From assembly GCA_046262755.1 (NCBI GenBank), contig JBHEME010000006.1, positions 62,001 to 126,000 on the forward strand: DNA of 64,000 nucleotides. Direction: 5' to 3'. Origin of the DNA: UBA4720 sp046262755 (GTDB lineage: Bacteria > Gemmatimonadota > Gemmatimonadetes > Gemmatimonadales > Gemmatimonadaceae). A program made the translations under genes and the position numbers. The notes under the pieces are model-generated. The model was not told the origin of the DNA, ran no database searches, and saw only the letters and a list, made by a program, of their open reading frames with translations. Shown piece after piece: positions 9,436 through 16,519 of this stretch; the first letter of the stretch is position 1; each line of letters opens with the position of its first letter.

Positions 9436-9855
9436 GTGGCTTTCGGGCGGCGCGTGGCTCCGATGCCGGGGGAGAGCGACCTGATGATGATGCCGATGCC
9501 GTCGCGGCGTAATTTTCTGCTCAGGATGCTGCGGAGTACCGCGATCGCGTTGGGAGTGATCGGTACCGGCCTTCTGATCGGGATGATCGGCTACCACGAA
9601 TTCGGCGACATCGCGTGGACCGATTCCTTCTACTACGCCTCGATGATCCTGAGCGGTGAAGGTCCGCCTCCAGACCCCACCACGCTCACGGCGGTCGAGA
9701 TGAGCCGCCTGCACATCTTCGCTGGGTTGTACGCGCTATTCAGCGGAGTGACGTTCATCACGATGGTCGGCGTGTTATTTGCGCCCGCGCTGCATCGCTT
9801 TTTGCACCGATTCCACCTCGAGATCTCGAGCCACGACGAGGGCGAGCCGGGTTAG
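9436..9855 (+). CDS. Two-helix membrane protein with a channel-like pore loop
   Basis: 139 residues from GTG 9436, chosen because GGGAGGGAG sits just upstream. Two transmembrane helices (about residues 33-54 and 93-115) are separated by a loop with a short amphipathic stretch, FYYASMILSGEGPPPDP. The layout helix-pore loop-helix recalls 2-TM potassium channels, but the filter is SGEGP rather than TVGYG, so selectivity for potassium should not be assumed. The tail is His/Glu-rich. It follows the esterase by one base and is likely co-transcribed. Function unknown. Confidence 0.7.
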   Translation: MAFGRRVAPMPGESDLMMMPMPSRRNFLLRMLRSTAIALGVIGTGLLIGMIGYHEFGDIAWTDSFYYASMILSGEGPPPDPTTLTAVEMSRLHIFAGLYALFSGVTFITMVGVLFAPALHRFLHRFHLEISSHDEGEPG

Positions 9856-9859
9856 CCCG

Positions 9860-10360
9860 CTAGAGTTGCTTCGTGCGTGTCACGCGCCAATTGCCGCCCG
9901 TTGGCGGGTGAGAGTTATCAGCCGGAGTGATGGCGAAGGTTCCTTCGATCGTTTTAGCGTCGGCAAAGGTGCCGTGGAAGGTCGTCGTTACTTTGCACGA
10001 GCAGTCGGGATTAACGTAGGGATCGAGAGTTCCAACGACATTTCGACTTTCCTTTCTGATAAAATGAATCGTTAGAACCTGCCCGCTCGAGTTGCTCGAC
10101 GCTGCCGGGGATCCAGTCGCATCAAGCGGGAGCATTACGACGTTCCCCGAGGCGTTTGTCTCGCCTGCGCGCAACGTGAAAGAAATCGTACCGTGTCTGC
10201 CCGTTTCCGGGTTGCTGTAGACGCCGTTCCACTGACCAACCAGCGGACTGAGGTCGAAGTCATTCGAGGTAAGCTCGATGGGCTGTGACTTGAGTGCGCA
10301 GCCGAGTGCCGTTATAACGAGTGCCGCCGGGAGAAATCGATTGAGGTAATTCACAGCCAT
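9860..10360 (-). CDS. Small lipoprotein, last gene of the exopolysaccharide cluster
   Basis: 166 residues from ATG 10360, with GGAGA immediately upstream. The signal sequence ends in ITALGC, a lipobox. The mature part is a beta-rich domain of about 140 residues (LVGQWNGVYS, GTISFTLRAGE, GTFAITPAD, GGNWRVTRT), the pattern of small lipocalin-like or META-type outer-membrane lipoproteins. I do not recognise a named family. It starts 38 bases after the GT2 gene on the same strand and may belong to that operon. Its stop lies four bases from the end of the convergent channel-like gene. Confidence 0.75.
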   Translation of the reverse strand: MAVNYLNRFLPAALVITALGCALKSQPIELTSNDFDLSPLVGQWNGVYSNPETGRHGTISFTLRAGETNASGNVVMLPLDATGSPAASSNSSGQVLTIHFIRKESRNVVGTLDPYVNPDCSCKVTTTFHGTFADAKTIEGTFAITPADNSHPPTGGNWRVTRTKQL

Positions 10361-10398
10361 TCTCCGACACGAGTATTCCGCTCGCCGGAAAATATCGC

Positions 10399-11859
10399 TC
10401 AACTTGCTCTGCTTGGCGCGTTCGGCGCCGCCGGTATGACGAGCGGGCGAAATCCCTTCCGCTCCATCGCTCCCCACTCTTTCCTTCCGAGCAGGAATTT
10501 CCAGAGGCCGCGCAGCCTCCAGTACACCGTCAGCTGTCGATACCCGAGGTTCTCGAGCAGTGTCCACCAGAAAAGAAGGGCCCGATCGCGGAACGTTTCG
10601 TAGCGGTGAAAGCTCATGTCCTCGAGGATCAGAGTGAACGAAGTGAGTGCGGTACCAAGTCCGTACGCGGTCAGATAAAACAGACCCGCGAACGTCCAGT
10701 CCACGACTCCGAATATCAGCCCCATCGCCAGACTGACGATCCCGATGGCCTCGATCACCGGCGCGAAGAGCTCGACGAACAAGTAATAGGGAAAGACAAA
10801 CATCCCAGTCACCCCATAGCGCGGATTGAACAGCATCGCGCGATGCCGCCAGAGTACATCGGCCAGACCACGGTGCCAGCGATCGCGCTGTCTGCCCAGG
10901 ACCTTCAAACTTTCCGGCACCTCTGTCCAAGCGACGGGGTCAGGAACGAACCCAATAGTGCCCGGTCCACCTTGTTCATAGGACCGCCGTTTTAGTCGCA
11001 ATACGAGCTCCATGTCTTCGCCGACTGTATCGTGCAGATAGCCGCCGGCGTTCAGCACGGCCTCACGCCGGAACAAACCGAAGGCCCCCGAGATGATGAT
11101 GTTTCCGCCGAGTTTGTTCCAACCGAGTCGTCCGAACAGAAACGCGCGGAGGTATTCTACAATCTGAATTCCCGCCAACATCTGCGTGGGCACGCGCGTT
11201 TCCATCACCCGTCCTGACTTGACGACCGAGCCATTTACGACGCGAATGGTTCCCCCAGTAGCCACGATGTCGGTCGAGTGCAGGAAGGGTCGGACCATGC
11301 GCTGCAGCCCATCCCCCTCGATGAGCGTGTCGGCGTCCATTGCGCAGACAAGGTCTCCCAGCGCAAAACTGAGCCCGACGTTGAGAGCGTCAGCCTTACC
11401 ACCATTTTCCTTGTCCACCACCACCAGTCCGGGATGCGTCGATGAGCGATATAGATCGCGCACTGGCTTCGTTTTGATTCGCTGCTCGTAGATGGTCTTG
11501 ACCGGCACCAGATCGAATTTCTCGATCAGAACCTGGACTGTGTGGTCCTTGGAGCCGTCGCTGATCACTATCACTTCGAGGCGCGGATACTGGAGCGCGA
11601 GCAGCGCACGGAGACTTCCTTCGATCGTCGCTTCTTCGTTGTAGGCAGGCGCCAGAATCGAAATCGTGGGAGACAACCGCGAGCTCAATAGCAGATGGCG
11701 ACTCTCATTGGCGATGAGCAGCAGGTGCCTGCGCATCTCCAGGGCCGAGCTGACGAGCAATACCAGATACCATCCGTTGACAGCGAAGAAGTAAGCCAGC
11801 ACCACGAGCTGACCCTTCACCAGAATGGCGTTAACAAGAGCGGTGAGGAGTTGTATCAT
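10399..11859 (-). CDS. Processive family-2 glycosyltransferase, exopolysaccharide synthase type
   Basis: 486 residues. One N-terminal helix, a cytoplasmic GT-A domain, then three or four C-terminal helices, the layout of NodC/hyaluronan synthase/PgaC-like enzymes. The motifs of a processive synthase are present: AYNEEATI, ISDGSKDHT, MDADT (the DxD), GEDMEL (the catalytic Asp) and RQRDRW, the QxxRW translocation motif. It should polymerise a UDP-sugar on the inner face and thread the chain across the membrane. No PilZ domain is present, so c-di-GMP control, if any, must come through a partner. The start overlaps the stop of the HEAT gene by four bases. Confidence 0.88.
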   Translation of the reverse strand: MIQLLTALVNAILVKGQLVVLAYFFAVNGWYLVLLVSSALEMRRHLLLIANESRHLLLSSRLSPTISILAPAYNEEATIEGSLRALLALQYPRLEVIVISDGSKDHTVQVLIEKFDLVPVKTIYEQRIKTKPVRDLYRSSTHPGLVVVDKENGGKADALNVGLSFALGDLVCAMDADTLIEGDGLQRMVRPFLHSTDIVATGGTIRVVNGSVVKSGRVMETRVPTQMLAGIQIVEYLRAFLFGRLGWNKLGGNIIISGAFGLFRREAVLNAGGYLHDTVGEDMELVLRLKRRSYEQGGPGTIGFVPDPVAWTEVPESLKVLGRQRDRWHRGLADVLWRHRAMLFNPRYGVTGMFVFPYYLFVELFAPVIEAIGIVSLAMGLIFGVVDWTFAGLFYLTAYGLGTALTSFTLILEDMSFHRYETFRDRALLFWWTLLENLGYRQLTVYWRLRGLWKFLLGRKEWGAMERKGFRPLVIPAAPNAPSRAS

Positions 11860-12902
11860 CCGCCAGCCGCCGCTGCGGGTAGATCCATTACGAGTTGCGC
11901 CATGTCGGCGGCGAACGCATCATCGCTCTTCAGAGCGCGGCGCAGGAACAGAGCTCCAGGCGCACCTATCGCTCGGAGGGCGAGCCCCGATTCTCGTCTC
12001 ACCCGCCAGGTGCTGTCCCTCAGACCTTCGGCCAGCTGCGAGGCCGCCTGCCAGTGCTGCATGCGGCCAAGTCCTCGTGCAGCCGCTGCCCGTACCCGCG
12101 ACTCCGAATCTTTCAGCATCACGGTCAGTCGCGCGGCCGAGGGCTCGTCGCCGATGCCTCCGAGCAGGTTGGCTGCGGCGAGCCGGACATTCATGTCGTC
12201 GCTTTGGGAAAGACGGAGGGCTCCTGGTCGGAAGCTTGTCGACGCCAGCGCTTCAGCGACTTGCAGAGCGGAAGCCGCCGCTCGTCCATCGTGCGTCTCC
12301 AGAAAAGAGACCAACGGCTCGGCGACGAAGGTACCCATCCGCAGCAGTGCATCCTGCACCGCGAAGCGCGCCTGCGTCGCGGGATCGGCGAGCATCTCCA
12401 GCATCCGGTTGACCACCGCGGGAGACGGATGCGTTGCCGCCCATTCGGCGGCCTGGGCGCGGACTACGGGGTGCGGGTCGGCTAACAGCTTTTCGACCAG
12501 AGGATTCGAGACATCGAGACGGGAGAACAGCCTGGCACCGCGCAGACGACGCGTCCAGCGCCTGCTCTCGCAGAGAACTCGCGCGCGATCGAGCAGCTCG
12601 ACTTCGCGCGCGACAAAGCGGAGTCTCTCCTTGCCGGTACCCGAAACGTTGTTAGAGATCTCGAGGAATGCCATTACCTGGACGTTCTTCGGCAATTGCT
12701 TCAGCAGCTCGATATCGTCGAGGTTGATCGTCCCCCGATTCACGAGCCTGGATAGGGATTCGCGGGCGCGTGCTCTCAACCGAACCACGCGGCGCTGGTT
12801 GACGAACAACCAAAGCCCGTGTGAGAAGAACACGGCGAGCGACAACACAAGGAGCGCTACCTCGACGAACATCACCACATTGAGGAAAGCCTTGTCTATC
12901 AC
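11856..12902 (-). CDS. Membrane-anchored HEAT-repeat protein
   Basis: 348 residues. One N-terminal transmembrane helix (VVMFVEVALLVLSLAVFFSHGL), a basic linker, then about six HEAT repeats from residue 130 on, for example HPVVRAQAAEWAA, DMNVRLAAANLLGGIG, SESRVRAAAARGLGRM and TWRVRRESGLALRAIGAPGA. Such solenoids act as docking scaffolds. It overlaps both neighbours by four bases (regulator upstream, GT2 downstream), so the three are tightly coupled. A scaffold that links the regulator to the synthase at the inner membrane is a reasonable inference. Confidence 0.85.
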   Translation of the reverse strand: MIDKAFLNVVMFVEVALLVLSLAVFFSHGLWLFVNQRRVVRLRARARESLSRLVNRGTINLDDIELLKQLPKNVQVMAFLEISNNVSGTGKERLRFVAREVELLDRARVLCESRRWTRRLRGARLFSRLDVSNPLVEKLLADPHPVVRAQAAEWAATHPSPAVVNRMLEMLADPATQARFAVQDALLRMGTFVAEPLVSFLETHDGRAAASALQVAEALASTSFRPGALRLSQSDDMNVRLAAANLLGGIGDEPSAARLTVMLKDSESRVRAAAARGLGRMQHWQAASQLAEGLRDSTWRVRRESGLALRAIGAPGALFLRRALKSDDAFAADMAQLVMDLPAAAAGG

Positions 12903-14983
12903 GCCTGAGTCTGGCGAAGGGCCATTCGAACCTTGTGGACGAGCACGGGCACGCTGAACGGCTTGGCTATGTGATCGATGGCGCCGAGCTCCAGCGCCGC
13001 GAGCACGTCGCGCTCGCCCGTGCGCGCGGTCAGCATTACGACGCGACTGACCCTCGTCAGCTCCACCGCCTTGAGGCGCCGCAACACCTCTAGCCCATTA
13101 ATTCCTGGGAGATCGACACCGAGCAAAATCACAGCGGCTTGTACCTCGCGAGCACTCCCCGTCAGTGCATCGGCCGCCGTCTCACCGTCGGAGTAAGTCG
13201 CCACGCTCATGCTCCGGCTCTCCATCGCGTGGCGGAGCAGCTGCACCATGGCAGCATCGTCATCGACGATCGCGACATCCACGCGTCGTGTCATCGCGCT
13301 CGTAGACTTGAGGCCGGAGATGCCCACGCGGTTTACGCCGCTTGCCCGGGCTTCCTGCAGTGCCTTGAGCGCCGTTTCGCGCATCGCGTTCACGTCGTCG
13401 CCATCGATCTGGTATTGAGAAACGCCGCCCGTGCAGTGGACCAGTACCGTCGCTCCGGCATCGGTGGTGAACGACTGCTCGGCGATCTTGTCGCAGATCT
13501 GGGTGAGCTTGATCGCCGCCTGTTCCTTGGGACTTCCATACATCCCGACGATGAATTCGGGGCCGCCCCACCAGCCGACGACATCTTCTCCGCGAAAGGA
13601 TTTCTGCATCATTTCGCCGATAGACCGGAGTACGATTTCCGCGACACCGCGCCCGTGCTTCTCGCCCAAGGCCGCGAACTCATCCACCTCCAGGACAGCG
13701 ACCGAATACGGATCCGTTTTTCTGCGCGCGAGGCGGAGAAATTTCTGAATCAGATCACTGGCTTTACCCCCGGTCGGCAGGCCGGTGACCGGATCGGTCT
13801 CGACGGGAGCGCGACGCGCTTTCACTCCCGTCAAACGGCTCTCGATTCGCATCATCAGCTCGGCGGGCACGAACGGTTTGCCGACATAGTCGTCGGCCCC
13901 AGACGCGAAGACTCTGCGAATGCTCTCGTGATCCGTGTGACCGGTCAGGAAGATTACGGGTAGCTCGGCCCAGCGGCGATCGCTCCGCAGTGCCCGACAC
14001 AGCTCAGTGCCGCTCAGTCTCGGCATCTCGAAATCGAGGAGCACGAGGTTTGGCTTTGTTTCGGCGAGGACGGTCCAGAATCGCAGCGGATCGTTGAGGG
14101 GAGTGACCACGATCTTGCGGCGCCCGAGCATAGACGTCAGGCCCCGAGTGATCAAGGCCTCGTCGTCGACCGCGAGAACGCGGGTGCCTTCGTGCGCCAA
14201 TTCGTCGGGCAGAGGCTGAATGACCTGCGCGGGCACAAGCCCCGATTCCTCGCGTGAGCGATCGGGTGCAGCGGGTTTTTGGGGGAGGCCCGACAGGTGT
14301 TGCCGCAGTGCCAGCAGCTGTTCCGAGATCGACACTCCGTCCACCGCACTGAGCGACGGGTTCGAGAACCTGTCGGCGAGTTCCTGAGCGACGCTCGAGC
14401 CGCTCTGAAAACCAAACCGTGCGACCAGATCGGATATCGTCTGGGCCTCGAGCTGAGCCGCCGCCCTTATCTCGGGGGTGAGGCTGTCGTCGAGAAGCGC
14501 GATCGCCGCATCGTCGAGCTTGTCGATTTTCTGCAGCGTCGGACCGCGAGTGCGGTCCCACGCCTCACGCATCGCCGCGGCGATATGCTCGTTATGGGCG
14601 GCTTGGGGAGGGAGAACCTCGACGCCGCAGATTCTGCCGACCTCGCGCAACATTTCGTCGACGTCGACCGGCGCGAGGAAAAAGCGGTCGACGGTTATTT
14701 CCTTGAGGGACCTTATCGCCGCCTCGGCCTCCGCCATCGAGATGCAGAACGCGACGCGAACTTCGTCGCTGGCATCGCGAGCCCGACGCACTACGTAGAT
14801 CGATTCTTCGGCGGGTAGTGTGTCGCTGAGGATTACGAGCCGCGCTTCACCCTGGGATGCGGCGCGGCCCATCTGCTGGCTTCCCTCGAACTCGCTGACT
14901 GTGACTCCCGCGAGTCGCAATGCGATCTCTCGGACGAGCGAGGCGGGAAGGCCCGCCACCAGGATCTTGACCAGTTCAGGCAC
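12899..14983 (-). CDS. Multidomain regulator: pseudo-receiver, HPt-like, REC, degenerate GGDEF, REC-like
   Basis: 694 residues. Domains in order: a receiver-like fold without acidic pocket (1-120); an HPt-like helical domain (about 130-235) where the expected His is Gln181 (EAQTISDLVARFGF); a normal receiver (267-385) with VDDE, Asp317 in LLDFEM and the Lys of VGKPF; a GGDEF domain (395-557) whose signature is GGPEF (473-477), so cyclase activity is unlikely; and a C-terminal receiver (568-694) with DDD but LLG at the phospho-Asp position (Gly622). An RxxD I-site, RGED at 464-467, lies exactly five residues before GGPEF, so c-di-GMP could still bind. The gene lies between yaiO and the HEAT gene. 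Confidence 0.88.
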   Translation of the reverse strand: MPELVKILVAGLPASLVREIALRLAGVTVSEFEGSQQMGRAASQGEARLVILSDTLPAEESIYVVRRARDASDEVRVAFCISMAEAEAAIRSLKEITVDRFFLAPVDVDEMLREVGRICGVEVLPPQAAHNEHIAAAMREAWDRTRGPTLQKIDKLDDAAIALLDDSLTPEIRAAAQLEAQTISDLVARFGFQSGSSVAQELADRFSNPSLSAVDGVSISEQLLALRQHLSGLPQKPAAPDRSREESGLVPAQVIQPLPDELAHEGTRVLAVDDEALITRGLTSMLGRRKIVVTPLNDPLRFWTVLAETKPNLVLLDFEMPRLSGTELCRALRSDRRWAELPVIFLTGHTDHESIRRVFASGADDYVGKPFVPAELMMRIESRLTGVKARRAPVETDPVTGLPTGGKASDLIQKFLRLARRKTDPYSVAVLEVDEFAALGEKHGRGVAEIVLRSIGEMMQKSFRGEDVVGWWGGPEFIVGMYGSPKEQAAIKLTQICDKIAEQSFTTDAGATVLVHCTGGVSQYQIDGDDVNAMRETALKALQEARASGVNRVGISGLKSTSAMTRRVDVAIVDDDAAMVQLLRHAMESRSMSVATYSDGETAADALTGSAREVQAAVILLGVDLPGINGLEVLRRLKAVELTRVSRVVMLTARTGERDVLAALELGAIDHIAKPFSVPVLVHKVRMALRQTQA

Positions 14984-15003
14984 GACACTGCCCTGCTCTC
15001 AGG

Positions 15004-15843
15004 CTAGGGAGTGAACCACTCGAGGCCGAGTGTCGCTGACCGGTGCAGGCGATTCCTGCCGGGAGCAATCTCTTCGCGTTCGTATCCGATTCCATACGTG
15101 ATGCGCGAGCGTGTTCTGCCGATAGGCTGGCGCCGCTCGAGACGGGCGAGAAGATCGCCGAGTTTGGCTTGTCGTGTGAAGCGAAGGGGATCCTTTGCTT
15201 CTGCATCGATTCCGATACTCCTGCCGACAAGCAAAGTCAGGTAATCGTAGCGGTCGCTGAAGTATCGGCGTCCCGTAACTTCCCAGCCATAAGAATTACC
15301 GGTCGTTGCCGGCGAATAAGACGGCCGACCGGAGAGCCAATAATTCCCGAAGTACTTGGCGAGGGTTCCCGTGTAAGTAACTACGTCCGTGCCGGGCGTC
15401 TGTAGATAGCGGGCGCCCGCGGATGTCTCCCAGCCGTTGCTGAAATTGTAGTACGGCTCGGCCGCGAGACGAAGCGGAAGATAGACCTCTTTCGAATTTG
15501 ACCACGCGCCGTCGATGAACAGGTAGCTCCTTCTGGACAGCCGCGGGTAAGCCTGCAGCTCGAACTGTACTCCGTTCTGCCTGTAACGTTGCGCGGCGTT
15601 GACGCCCGCGACCATGGTACCAAAGCCGAACCGCTGAGCGTACTCGACCGAGACGTCTTGCCAGGGATCGATGGTCGTGACGTCCTCATACTGGTACCGA
15701 GTGGCGAAATGCCGGAGATCGTCGAGTGGGAGCGTGCGCGCGTCCAGCGCAGCGCCAGGAACCTGGGCGCGCGCCAGGGCAGCGCTTAGTACGAGACACG
15801 TTCCGAGACCGAGAATGAGGGCGCGGCTGCTGACTGGATGCAT
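15004..15843 (-). CDS. yaiO: YaiO-family outer-membrane beta-barrel protein
   Basis: 279 residues with a signal peptide ending ARAQ. The mature protein is a run of alternating amphipathic strands ending in a terminal aromatic strand (LGLEWFTP), typical of outer-membrane barrels. It has YaiO-family features (RYQYEDVTTIDPWQDVSVEY early, ARYLQTPGTDVVTYTGTLAK in the middle). In Escherichia coli yaiO lies beside a GT2 gene, and the same pairing occurs here. It probably serves as the polysaccharide exit channel or an outer-membrane binding partner. It is the first gene of the cluster, 20 bases before the regulator, and its start lies just behind a strong hairpin. Confidence 0.85.
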   Translation of the reverse strand: MHPVSSRALILGLGTCLVLSAALARAQVPGAALDARTLPLDDLRHFATRYQYEDVTTIDPWQDVSVEYAQRFGFGTMVAGVNAAQRYRQNGVQFELQAYPRLSRRSYLFIDGAWSNSKEVYLPLRLAAEPYYNFSNGWETSAGARYLQTPGTDVVTYTGTLAKYFGNYWLSGRPSYSPATTGNSYGWEVTGRRYFSDRYDYLTLLVGRSIGIDAEAKDPLRFTRQAKLGDLLARLERRQPIGRTRSRITYGIGYEREEIAPGRNRLHRSATLGLEWFTP

Positions 15844-15850
15844 TTTGTCG

Positions 15851-15885
15851 GGGGGCTGGATACATCTGTGGACGATGCAGCCCCC
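15851..15885 (-). promoter_or_regulatory. Strong hairpin immediately upstream of the yaiO start
   Basis: GGGGGCTG at 15851-15858 pairs perfectly with CAGCCCCC at 15878-15885, and CATC (15863-15866) pairs with GATG (15874-15877) inside. On the minus strand the stem ends seven bases before the yaiO ATG, and no Shine-Dalgarno sequence is visible there. It could terminate EVE read-through poorly (no U-run) or control translation of yaiO. It matches no riboswitch that I know. Confidence 0.5.
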
Positions 15886-15918
15886 TCGGGGGAAACCACG
15901 GCCTTCCCGGCCCTCGGC

Positions 15919-16422
15919 CTAGGCGCCGACCTGCTTGCTCAGGCGCACGACCGCATTCCATTCTGCTGCCCCCACCTTCTGCACCGACAGCCGGCTTCCC
16001 TTCTGGAGGAGGGGCAGTCCTTCCAGCTCCGGAATCTTTCTGAGCTCACTCAGGGTGACCGCGCGCGGGAAGCGCTCGACAGCGCGGATATCCACCATCG
16101 ACCACTGCGACTCACCGCCTTTGCTCTTGGGGTCGAAGTGGGGATCCTTTGGGTCCACCGCCGTGGGATCGGGGTATGCTTCCCGGACGATCTCGGCGAT
16201 CCCGATGATCGCTGGGTCGGTACCGCCCGAGTGGTAGAAAAAGGCGAGGTCGCCCTTCTTCATCTCCCGGAGATTATTTCGCGCCTGAAAATTTCGGACG
16301 CCGTCCCAATGAGTGGTGCGGCCGGTAGCGTTCCACAGATTGTCGAAGCCGAAGGATTCCGGATCGGACTTGAGGAGCCAGTATTTTCGGTCCTTGTGCG
16401 CACCGCGTTCAACCCTCGGCAT
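15919..16422 (-). CDS. EVE-domain protein (Thy28-like)
   Basis: 167 residues, essentially one EVE domain. Diagnostic features: YWLLKSDPESFGFDNL at the N-terminus, THWDGVRNFQARNNLREM, GDLAFFYHSGG and the aromatic cage region (YHSG, WSMVDI). EVE domains are PUA-like folds that bind modified bases in nucleic acid and sit near restriction or translation genes in some bacteria. No such partner is here. It is divergent from the prolyl oligopeptidase and upstream of the exopolysaccharide cluster on the same strand. Confidence 0.92.
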   Translation of the reverse strand: MPRVERGAHKDRKYWLLKSDPESFGFDNLWNATGRTTHWDGVRNFQARNNLREMKKGDLAFFYHSGGTDPAIIGIAEIVREAYPDPTAVDPKDPHFDPKSKGGESQWSMVDIRAVERFPRAVTLSELRKIPELEGLPLLQKGSRLSVQKVGAAEWNAVVRLSKQVGA

Positions 16423-16519
16423 TCAGATCGCCACCTCCGGCCATCGCGCTGGAACAGCTGCCAAGCCACATCGTAGATTGGAACAGTCAACCACCCACCA
16501 GTCAAGCAGGACCGCTAAC

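Noticed and set aside
15841..15930. Possible c-di-GMP riboswitch before the yaiO cluster
   Set aside because: The conserved GEMM-I/GEMM-II loop sequences are absent; only a plain hairpin is visible.
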